A DNA stretch of 60,707 nucleotides from assembly GCA_944320285.1 (NCBI GenBank), contig CALUGX010000003.1, positions 1-60,707 on the forward strand, given 5' to 3'. The position numbers were made by a program, and so were the translations under genes. Below are positions 52,701 through 59,704 of this stretch, in pieces. Under the pieces are notes generated by a model. It was not told where the DNA came from, did not search any database, and saw only the letters and a list, made by a program, of their open reading frames with translations. This DNA comes from an uncultured Prevotella sp. GTDB lineage: Bacteria; Bacteroidota; Bacteroidia; Bacteroidales; Bacteroidaceae. Every line of letters starts with the position of its first letter. Position 1 is the first letter of the stretch.

Positions 52701-53654
52701 TTGGTTGACAAGGCGCTCGACCTGAACAAATTGCGCGCCCTGAACAGCGAGATGGAAAGCGGTCTGCCGCCCGACGTGCGCCCTGCCGACGACGCTCCGG
52801 AGGCCGCCTTCGCCGCTGCCCCGACAGCCCCTGTTCCGCCCGGCGAAGGCACGCGGATGCTCGTGGTGGAGGACAACGACGAGCTGCGTTATTTCCTCAC
52901 CACCACGCTCTCGGCCGACTACGCTGTGACGGAGGCGCGCAACGGTCTTGAAGGTCTTGAGAAAGCCAAGGCCGTTCAGCCCGACTTCATCATCACGGAC
53001 ATCATGATGCCCGTGATGGACGGCATGGAGATGGTGCGCCGCATAAAGGCCGACGCCTCGATATGTCACATCCCCATCATCGTGCTCTCGGCGCGCACGG
53101 CCATGAATTATCGCATAGAAGGCCTGAACGAAGGCATTGACGACTATATCACAAAGCCCTTCAGCATGGATTATCTGAAGTCGCGCGTGGCCAACATCAT
53201 CAACCAGCGCCGCCGCTTGCAGCAGTCGTGGCTCGACAAATTGAAAGAAGGCGCCGACGGCAACATCGTCATCACGGCCGGCGCACCGGGCATGGCCGAC
53301 GCCGACAAGCAGTTTGCCGACGGCCTGCTTGAATTTATCGACGGGCACATATCAGACCAAGACCTGAAAATCGACGACCTGGCCAGGGCTATGGCCGTAA
53401 GCCGCACGGTGCTTTACGGCAAGGTGAAGACCCTCTCCGGGATGTCGCCCGTCGACTTCGTGCGCCACGTCCGTATGGTGAAAGCCGAGAATATGGTGGT
53501 GCAAACGGGCATGACGCTCGCCGAGATAGCTTACGCCGTGGGCTTCACCGACCCCAAATATTTCAGCCGCACGTTCAAGCAGAAAACCGGCATGACGCCC
53601 TCCGAGTACCGCCGGCGCCACGCCCGAAAGAGCGGTTTGCCGCCACGTCCGTAA
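49782..53654 (+). CDS. hybrid two-component system (HTCS) regulator lacking the HATPase domain
   Basis: 1290 residues. A signal peptide (~1-28) is followed by an extracellular beta-propeller of reg_prop repeats (DGIVWVATWNGLCCYDGYGF; EVWIGTKGAGIYVLKP; RLWVATYGGGLNI), a Y_Y_Y domain (~805-875, IRYAYRIKELDEQWSYTGAE), one membrane helix (~883-906), HisKA with His931 in DISHQLRTPLTLIGGPVGQV, a receiver domain (~1025-1140, LVVEDNDELR, Asp1073 in ITDIMMPVMDG, Lys in ITKPF) and an AraC domain (~1187-1285). After the HisKA helices (LVDKALDLNKL) the chain passes through an Ala/Pro-rich linker of about 40 residues straight into the receiver. The ~110-residue HATPase_c domain with its N, G1 and G2 boxes is absent, so it cannot bind ATP by itself. 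The frame is intact. Confidence 0.92.
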   Translation: MKATLSVLRFLRHALSAVAVMAAVAALSQPYCRVRTFTIADGLAANNVSEFCQSADGIVWVATWNGLCCYDGYGFSKFRDTPGASSVLSSNRIKLIRPNSQGDIWLSLYDGAAYIFDRSSCSYIGMDEALRKVWPHRFTTRNIVTLGNGNAWLLGNGYVNFHIDEAKAKTGGGITLVDTRRLRHKGHIRKVMADSRGREWMFVGGGVLLYGGGLALDYPFEYMCEAGGQVYFASRDGLFARYSPESPGRVEKIALGGGVGAVSQLEHVGDGLIAIATDKGVAMYDTRTGRSRMIEIAPSGRPVAVRFIFADSRRRVWVFTDEPGVSLVGVGGSGVTYLNSAPPGLHGTAARKPVVHEDGNGVVWLVPRGGTFSYFDEATQRLVPYDLNGHFGMRLPVRSIVKYAGDRQGNLWLTGDHNLTLVSFKFHRFRFVPSVPGDDTRSVMVDGGGNVWTGTVGGHLIMLPAGGGALRYVGADGSVGTEPVVFSPNGVYAIHHRRGGEVWIGTKGAGIYVLKPAGRRYAVSHFTHSGTNPASLSNDNIYDFMEEPGGRLWVATYGGGLNIAADDGRGGVRFINSRSGLSPFRRGGFDKIRKLTITPQGVIIASTTGGLVTFPAKAQSPGKIKYYYSTHVRGDTTSLCAPDVLNAYACKRSGKVYVTTMGGGFQQTDGGALLRNGVRFSSVAGLEPDEGMVLSMAEDSRGNLWLVREGCLNVLDSRSGEIDVYGPNDWDDDIEFTEAEPATFSSGGEIVLGVVGGYVRFKPETLEKSAYKPAIVFSGVRFQGEQHVTPFLGGGALVIPPDKRGVTVYFSALDYSDNRQIRYAYRIKELDEQWSYTGAEHSAPLGHIPPGRYTLEVRSTNSDGVWTANTRELEIHVLPTFWESGWAWLIYIVAALFAVFALLYVWRLRQNAHLERRMKERQLSFFTDISHQLRTPLTLIGGPVGQVLDEEPLSVKARTYLEFVRKNARRMLELVDKALDLNKLRALNSEMESGLPPDVRPADDAPEAAFAAAPTAPVPPGEGTRMLVVEDNDELRYFLTTTLSADYAVTEARNGLEGLEKAKAVQPDFIITDIMMPVMDGMEMVRRIKADASICHIPIIVLSARTAMNYRIEGLNEGIDDYITKPFSMDYLKSRVANIINQRRRLQQSWLDKLKEGADGNIVITAGAPGMADADKQFADGLLEFIDGHISDQDLKIDDLARAMAVSRTVLYGKVKTLSGMSPVDFVRHVRMVKAENMVVQTGMTLAEIAYAVGFTDPKYFSRTFKQKTGMTPSEYRRRHARKSGLPPRP

Positions 53655-53676
53655 CATCTTGTTATTCAACGCATTA

Positions 53677-53764
53677 TGAAAGGGCATCTTTTACACGCTA
53701 AAAGGTGCCCTTTCGTCGTCTAAAAGAGCACCTTTTGCGATGCGAAAGGTGTCCTTTCGCGGCC
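53677..53764. repeat. 22-nt palindromic repeat array E
   Basis: Four cores: GAAAGGGCATCTTTTAC, TAAAAGGTGCCCTTTCG, TAAAAGAGCACCTTTTGC and GCGAAAGGTGTCCTTTCGC. It begins 22 bases after the HTCS stop. Confidence 0.8.
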
Positions 53765-53904
53765 CGTCCCGGTTCGGGCGGATGGCGTCTGAAGGTTATC
53801 CTTGACTGTTTTAACTCCTTAACTTCCGGATTTTTACTGCGCAATAAACCAATTAATCCACCTTTTCCGCTAAAAAATACCCCATTTCATCGGTGTTTTC
53901 AGGC

Positions 53905-53912
53905 TAAATTTG
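53905..53912 (+). promoter_or_regulatory. -7 box of the pectin esterase genes
   Basis: TAAATTTG matches TAnnTTTG and lies 70 bases before ATG 53983; it probably serves both esterase genes. Confidence 0.6.
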
Positions 53913-53982
53913 CAGCCGTGAAGAAAACTTTAAGATAGCCGTGACACAATTTACTAATAACCTAAAACAATAAAAAATCATC

Positions 53983-55887
53983 ATGGGAAAATTAAAATCA
54001 CTTATGGTTGCGGCCGCCATGTTGGCATCGACGGCCATGTCAGCCATCACCGTACACACCATCGGCGACTCGACGATGGCCGACTACGATGAGAACACCA
54101 CGCCGAAGCGAGGCTGGGGCATGATGTTCCAGCAGTTCTTTACGGGCGACCTGACTGTGAACAACCGTGCCAAAAGCGGCGCCAGCAGCAAGAGTTTCTA
54201 TGAAGAATCGGCCTACTGGGAGTCTGTGAAGAAGCAGATAAAGCCCGGAGACTACGTGCTCATACAGTTCGCCCACAACGACGAGAAGACTGACGGCATG
54301 GACGGCGACGAACTGATAGCCTACTATAAGAGCGTGGGCGATGAGGCCGGTGCCGCCGCCACCGACTATCGCGGCACCACGGCCGCCGGCACTTACAAGG
54401 ACTATCTGCGCAAATATATCGAGGAAACGCGCGCTCTCGGCGCGACGCCCGTGCTCGTTAGCCCCATCTGCCGTAACTATTTCACCGGCTCGACGATACG
54501 CCGAAACGGTATGCACGACCTTGGTGACGACTTCTCGGTGCTCACCGCTGACGGCATAAAGACCGGACAGAGCGTCCCCGCCGACGACCACAGCCAGGAT
54601 TATCCTTACCAGATGAAGCAAGTGGCCGATGAAATGGGCGTTTCTTTCATCGACATCACCACCGCCACCAAGCAGCTCTATGAGGGCTACGGCTCGGCAC
54701 AGTGCAAGGCTCTGCTCTTCACACCTGACGACAACACGCATACTTCGGCTATGGGCGCGACGCTCGTCGCCCGCCTCGCAGCACAGCTGTTGCAGGAGCA
54801 AGGCATACTGGCCGGATACATTAACCTCACGAGCGAGCTCTCCGTGAACCCCTCCGCCTGCGACCTCGGACAGGCTTACGCCGGCATGACAGTCACTAAG
54901 GAGATGCAGGTCAGCGGCTTCGACCTGCAGCCTGAGAGCGGCACCGTGACGGTAACGGCGTCAGATGGCATACAGGTTTCAGCCGACGGTAACGACTATT
55001 CAAGCTCTTTGACACTGCAATACGAGGGCGGCACGATGATAGGTTCGTTCTGGGTGAAGTGTGAGTTTGCCGGAGAAGGCGCGATAAACGAGACCGTCAC
55101 CGTGACAAGCGGCGACAAGACAATCACCGTGCCGGTGACAGGCACAGTGGCGACGCTGGCCGAAGGAGCCGAGACCCAGGCCTACTGGCGCCTTGAAAGC
55201 AACGACGAATGCGAGACCACCGGGCCCGTTAACCCCATGCGCCAGACGCTTTCAGGCATGGTGGTGCAGAAGTATTCGGCACCGAACGCAAATACCACAT
55301 GGCCTGACTGGACAGGATTTACTGCCGACCGCAAGACCCAACGCTGCGTAATCGAAGGCGAAGTATGGCCCGAAGGCGATATTGACGAAGTGTCAACGCG
55401 CTACATCGAGTTCGCAGTACAGGCTGCCAAGGGCACCACGCTCAATGTTGACAAGCTCTCGCTCTTCGTCTGCGGGTGCGGCGGCAACGGTATGTGCTGC
55501 AAGATTTACTACTCAAAGGAGGCCGACTTCGCCAACCCCGTGCAGATATTTGAGATGACCAAGATGCCCTCCAACAATATGCAGTACGTCGAGGCTACGC
55601 CGGTGCTCTCGTTGAACGAGGGTGAGACGCTCCGCATCCGCGTATATCCGTGGTACAACGGAACAGCCACCGGCAAGACCATCTGCCTCAGCGACGTGAC
55701 AGTACACGGCGTGGCCGTTGACTCAACAGTCGGCATCGACAACGCCGTAGAGCTGAAAGCCGAGCCCGTGCGCACGCTCTATTACGGTCCGGACGGCACG
55801 CTGCGCAGCGGAAAGCAAAGCGGTCTGAACATCGTCAAGAAAGAGTATGCCGACGGAAAGGCCACAACTGAGAAAATAATCTACTAA
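53983..55887 (+). CDS. exported rhamnogalacturonan acetylesterase-like SGNH hydrolase (CE12-like)
   Basis: 634 residues. A signal peptide (1-21) is followed by an SGNH domain (~22-285) with GDSTM at 28-32 (Ser30), the oxyanion Gly in NRAKSGASSKSF, the Asn in IQFAHNDEKTDG and the Asp/His pair in FTPDDNTHTSAMGATLVA. This is the arrangement of rhamnogalacturonan acetylesterases, which deacetylate the pectin backbone. Residues ~300-380 are Ig-like, ~385-560 form a beta-sandwich, possibly carbohydrate-binding (CVIEGEVWPEGDIDEVSTRY), and the C-terminal ~60 residues (TLYYGPDGTLRSGKQSGLNI) resemble a type IX sorting domain. The pectinesterase gene starts 9 bases after its stop. Confidence 0.9.
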   Translation: MGKLKSLMVAAAMLASTAMSAITVHTIGDSTMADYDENTTPKRGWGMMFQQFFTGDLTVNNRAKSGASSKSFYEESAYWESVKKQIKPGDYVLIQFAHNDEKTDGMDGDELIAYYKSVGDEAGAAATDYRGTTAAGTYKDYLRKYIEETRALGATPVLVSPICRNYFTGSTIRRNGMHDLGDDFSVLTADGIKTGQSVPADDHSQDYPYQMKQVADEMGVSFIDITTATKQLYEGYGSAQCKALLFTPDDNTHTSAMGATLVARLAAQLLQEQGILAGYINLTSELSVNPSACDLGQAYAGMTVTKEMQVSGFDLQPESGTVTVTASDGIQVSADGNDYSSSLTLQYEGGTMIGSFWVKCEFAGEGAINETVTVTSGDKTITVPVTGTVATLAEGAETQAYWRLESNDECETTGPVNPMRQTLSGMVVQKYSAPNANTTWPDWTGFTADRKTQRCVIEGEVWPEGDIDEVSTRYIEFAVQAAKGTTLNVDKLSLFVCGCGGNGMCCKIYYSKEADFANPVQIFEMTKMPSNNMQYVEATPVLSLNEGETLRIRVYPWYNGTATGKTICLSDVTVHGVAVDSTVGIDNAVELKAEPVRTLYYGPDGTLRSGKQSGLNIVKKEYADGKATTEKIIY

Positions 55888-55896
55888 TTAATATAT

Positions 55897-58800
55897 ATGA
55901 AGAACCTAAGAAACATCCTATCCTGCATCATCGCCGTGCTGACAGGCCTGTGCCTGCCGACCCCGGCCTTTGCGCAAGAAGACGCGCAACAGCAGGAAAT
56001 CAACGCCACGGACGCTACTGTGGCATGGCCGTTCGACGCCGCATCGGAAGGGCAGACGTCGGCCGTAGTGTCAGTTCCTGAGGCTGTATCGGCAGCCAGC
56101 TTCTCGCTTGGCGACAAGCTGTTCGTTAAGGAATACCGCAAGGCCGGCACCGAAGAGGTGGCCACCTTCGAGCCTACGGAGAACATAGCGAAGACGCGCG
56201 ACGAGGCGTCTTACGTCAGTTTCAGCATCGTAATGAAGAAAGGCGTGACGCTTACGCCCAAAAAGCTATCGCTCAACGCATCGAAGATAGGCACAGGCGG
56301 GGGCACGTTTGATGTGGTGGCCGTCACCGGAAGCACGCAAACGGACATAGCCACGGCCGTAGATCCTACCAGGAACAACAGCGGCGAAGGCTTCTCGACA
56401 CATGAATACGACATCGCCGGCCTCGGCAACATCAGCGACAGGATGGAGCTGAGGGTGTATGTCTACAACCTGAACGCCGGGAAACAGCTCGGAATAAGCG
56501 ACTTCACGGTGACTGGAGACTTCACAGGGACGCCTGTTTCCGTGCCGTCATACACACTGGAGGTGACGACCGGCGACGCTGAAGCCGGCACGGTAAGCTC
56601 AAATCCCGCGGGAACGGAGTTTGACGAGGGCACGAGCCTGACCTTGACAGCCACCGAAAACTTCGGCTACCACTTTGCAGCCTGGGTTGACGAGACGGGC
56701 GCAACCGTATCTACGGACAATCCCTATACGTTTGAAATATCACAAAACACAAGCCTGAAGGCTACCTATACGAAGAACAACGTCTACGCCCTGAACGTGG
56801 AACTGGAAGGAGGGGCCAATCCGAACTTAGTGCAGTTCACGCCCGAAGGTAACGTCGTTGACGGCGTGCACTACTTCGAGGAGGGCACGGACGTGAAGCT
56901 CACGGCCCTGAACAACCGCATATTGACCTTCACCAACTGGGAAGATAACACGACAGAGGCCGAACGCGACGTCAAGATGGACGGCGAGAAACACCTCAAA
57001 GCCACATTCTCGTGCGCCGACTACATCGTAGGCTGGGACTTCTACAACGACAACCCGACGTCAGAACGCGCCGCCGACTACAAGGCGGAGACCGAGAACG
57101 CCGGTCTGTTGTCGCTCCGCAAGGAGGACGGCACAACGTCGTCGTGGCTGGCGTGCGGCGTGGAAAAGGGCGGCCAGAACGGTAAGTACGCCGCACGCTC
57201 TTGGCGTCCGCTGGCCGATAAGTATTACTTTGAGGCTTCATTCTCTACCGTAGGTTACCAGAACATCGTGCTGTCGGCCGCCCTGGGCGACGACTTCAAC
57301 GCTCACGAGACAGTCTACGCGCAGTATAGCACGGACGGAAAGGAATACAAGACGTTCGGCACTTACACCCTGCCTTACCGCGCATGGACGAGCGGCGAGT
57401 TTGCCCTGCCTGAGGAGGCCGGGAACCAACAGCTGCTGTACATCCGCTTCATGCCCGACTGGGAGTCGCCTCTCGTGGGCAGCGAAAGCGACTATGACGG
57501 ACTGGCCGTGGCCGGGCTGTTCATCCTGGCGGACAAGGAAATCGTCAATGACGACATCGCTCCGAAGCTCGTATCCACCCTCCCGGCTGACAAACAGGAG
57601 GGGGTGACGGCCAACGGCTCTGTTGTGTTGACCTTCGACGAGAAGGTGCAGACGGCCGGCGACGGCAAAGCCACGCTCGGCGGCGAGACGCTTGAGCCTA
57701 CGGTGAGCGGCAAGACAGTGGTGTACAAGTACGCCGGGCTTGACTATTCAACGCAATACACCTTCACGCTGCCCGCCGGTGCCATAGAGGACCGCAGCGG
57801 AAATGCTTTCGAGGGCGTAGAAATCACATTCACTACGATGGCCAGACAGCAGCCGGAGGCCCGCGTCTACGATGCTGTTGTGGCACAAGACGGAACGGGA
57901 GACTATACCACCGTGCAGGCCGCAGTGGACGCCGCGCCTGCCAACCAGGTAAAGCCCTGGCTGATATTCATCAAGGAAGGATTGTACAACGAGCACGTTG
58001 ACGTGCCCGAAAACAAGCCATACCTGCACTTCATAGGCCAGGGACGCGACAAGGTCAAGATAGCCGACGACAAGCTCTGCGGCGGCGACAATGCCCTGCA
58101 CGTGGATGTAGGCGCAACGTTCGTGGCCAAGTCTTCAGACCTGTACTTTGAGGGGATAAGTTTCGTCAACACGTATGGCGTTGAGCAGAACGACGGTCCG
58201 CAGGCTCTCGCCCTTAACACGAAGAACGACCGCGTGGTGTTCAAGGACTGCGGAATGTACAGCTATCAGGACACGTGGATTACTCCGAGCGAGTCTGACT
58301 GCCGCGGATACGTCAAGAATTGTTTTATCGAAGGTGCTGTGGACTTTATCTATAACAACGGCGACTATTTCTTTGACGGCGACACGTTGAATATCGTGCG
58401 CAAGTCGGGAGGCTACATCGTTGCGCCGAGCCACGACGCCGACTCAAAGTGGGGCTACGTCTTCATGAACAACGTAATCACAGCTCCGGGCGTACCGTCG
58501 GAGACCGACGTATGGCTGGGACGCCCCTGGCACAACCAGCCTAAGACCGTATTCATCAACACCAAGGCCGAAGTCACCATACCCGCCGCCGGCTGGTATG
58601 ACACTATGGGAGGCATTCCGGCCGTGTTCGCCGAGTATAACACGATGGACGCCGACGGCAACCCGCTCGACCTGACACACCGAAACAACTATTACTGGTA
58701 CACCGACGACAGCGGCCGGAAGGTGGAAGGCTACGCCAAGAGCGTGCTCACCGACGAGGAGGCAGCCACATACACCATTGAGAATGTGCTGCGCGGCGAT

Positions 58801-59205
58801 GACAACTGGCAGCCGGAGCTGATAGCCGAGGCCTGCGCCGCTCCTGTGCCCGTGGCCGACAAGACCGGTGGCAAAATATCGTGGGAGGCCGTGCCTTACG
58901 CCATCTGCTACGTCATAACCAAGGACGGAAAGGTGGAAGCCTTCACGACAGAGACCTCATGCACCTACGAGGAGGGGGCTGAATACACCATACAGGCCGC
59001 CAACGAGTTCGGAGGCTTGAGCCGGGCTGCCGCCGTGAGCGACACGCCCTCAGGCATCGACGCCGTTGAAACCCTTGAAGGCGCAACTCTGCAAGGCATA
59101 TATTCTGCCGACGGCATGAAGCTCGGCGGCCTGCAGAAGGGGCTGAACATCGTGGTGTACACCACGGCCGGCGGCAAGACCGTTGTGCGCAAGGTGATGA
59201 AGTGA
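55897..59205 (+). CDS. multi-domain exported pectin methylesterase (CE8)
   Basis: 1102 residues. Signal peptide (1-26, PAFAQ); N-terminal beta-sandwich (~40-205); two InlB/Listeria-type repeats (~208-300 and ~300-368; EAGTVSSNPAGTEFDEGTSL, LTFTNWEDNTTEAERDVKMD); a second beta-sandwich (~370-545, YIVGWDFYNDNPTSERAADY); a Big_5/SbsA Ig-like domain (~550-640, SVVLTFDEKVQTAGDGKATL). The catalytic right-handed beta-helix is ~656-965: FIKEGLYNEHVDVPENKPY, SYQDTWITPSESDCRG with the first Asp, EGAVDFIYNNGDYFFDGD with the nucleophile Asp, and VWLGRPWHNQPKTVFI with the Arg. A C-terminal type IX-like tail follows (GLNIVVYTTAGGKTVVRKVM). It removes methyl esters from homogalacturonan. Coupled to the acetylesterase gene. 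Confidence 0.92.
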   Translation: MKNLRNILSCIIAVLTGLCLPTPAFAQEDAQQQEINATDATVAWPFDAASEGQTSAVVSVPEAVSAASFSLGDKLFVKEYRKAGTEEVATFEPTENIAKTRDEASYVSFSIVMKKGVTLTPKKLSLNASKIGTGGGTFDVVAVTGSTQTDIATAVDPTRNNSGEGFSTHEYDIAGLGNISDRMELRVYVYNLNAGKQLGISDFTVTGDFTGTPVSVPSYTLEVTTGDAEAGTVSSNPAGTEFDEGTSLTLTATENFGYHFAAWVDETGATVSTDNPYTFEISQNTSLKATYTKNNVYALNVELEGGANPNLVQFTPEGNVVDGVHYFEEGTDVKLTALNNRILTFTNWEDNTTEAERDVKMDGEKHLKATFSCADYIVGWDFYNDNPTSERAADYKAETENAGLLSLRKEDGTTSSWLACGVEKGGQNGKYAARSWRPLADKYYFEASFSTVGYQNIVLSAALGDDFNAHETVYAQYSTDGKEYKTFGTYTLPYRAWTSGEFALPEEAGNQQLLYIRFMPDWESPLVGSESDYDGLAVAGLFILADKEIVNDDIAPKLVSTLPADKQEGVTANGSVVLTFDEKVQTAGDGKATLGGETLEPTVSGKTVVYKYAGLDYSTQYTFTLPAGAIEDRSGNAFEGVEITFTTMARQQPEARVYDAVVAQDGTGDYTTVQAAVDAAPANQVKPWLIFIKEGLYNEHVDVPENKPYLHFIGQGRDKVKIADDKLCGGDNALHVDVGATFVAKSSDLYFEGISFVNTYGVEQNDGPQALALNTKNDRVVFKDCGMYSYQDTWITPSESDCRGYVKNCFIEGAVDFIYNNGDYFFDGDTLNIVRKSGGYIVAPSHDADSKWGYVFMNNVITAPGVPSETDVWLGRPWHNQPKTVFINTKAEVTIPAAGWYDTMGGIPAVFAEYNTMDADGNPLDLTHRNNYYWYTDDSGRKVEGYAKSVLTDEEAATYTIENVLRGDDNWQPELIAEACAAPVPVADKTGGKISWEAVPYAICYVITKDGKVEAFTTETSCTYEEGAEYTIQAANEFGGLSRAAAVSDTPSGIDAVETLEGATLQGIYSADGMKLGGLQKGLNIVVYTTAGGKTVVRKVMK

Positions 59206-59213
59206 TATTCCGG

Positions 59214-59306
59214 CGTTTTGTAAAAGATGCCCAAACGCCTTGTAAAAGGTATCGGATTATAACGTAAAAGGTGCCCTTTCGCGAGCCGAAAGGACACCTT
59301 TTGTTT
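59214..59306. repeat. 22-nt palindromic repeat array F
   Basis: TAAAAGATGCCCAAACGC, TAAAAGGTATCGGATTAT, TAAAAGGTGCCCTTTCGC and GAAAGGACACCTTTTG, starting 9 bases after the pectinesterase stop. Confidence 0.8.
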
Positions 59307-59400
59307 TATGGTTGCTAAGTTGTTGAAAATCAAGCAATAACGGCTTGTGAGAAATCGCAGTCATCCGCTTTGCCGAATTAGCGGTCAACACGTGGATTTC

Positions 59401-59596
59401 AGGAACTGTTTTGATTTTTTTACAGGATTGACATATTCTTTATTAGGAGATATCCTTTGTCCGTGTTTTAGCGTCTTACCGGCCGTTCCCGTTTGCTTCT
59501 TTCGACGTTCAGCCCGCTAAACTTTTTTTAAAAGCAAATATAAACGTCTCGATAATACATCTGAAAACAACTAACAAATTAATCAAAACAGTTTCT
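59401..59596. mobile_element. MITE-like element copy 3 (196 bp)
   Basis: Ends AGGAACTGTTTTGATTTTTT and AATCAAAACAGTTTCT. The interior matches copy 2 (42236-42432) in reverse orientation: TTTGTCCGTGTTTTAGCGTC, TTACCGGCCGTT, GCCCGCTAAACTTTTTTT, AAACGTCTCGATAATACATC. No frame of note. Confidence 0.85.
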
Positions 59597-59622
59597 TAAA
59601 CAACGCAAGGGGTGTAGCATTC

Positions 59623-59679
59623 GTCTTAACTCCTTATCAGCCGTAAGGAGCGATAACAATCTTAACTGCTTTAACCGCT
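59623..59679 (-). repeat. 58-nt dispersed repeat, copy 3 (inverse)
   Basis: Read on the minus strand it gives AGCGGTTAAAGCAGTTAAG, ATTGTTATCGCTCCTTACGG, CTGATAAGGAGTTAAGAC, with the same order as copies at 41928 and 48489. Confidence 0.5.
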
Positions 59680-59704
59680 TGTGAAATTGAGATTTTGCGG
59701 GCAT

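Noticed and set aside
53705..53938. Small frames with repeated HLLRCERCPF-like peptides
   Set aside because: Similar peptides occur at other 22-nt arrays in different frames simply because the DNA repeat is translated; the 22-base period shifts the frame, so this is not a coding repeat.
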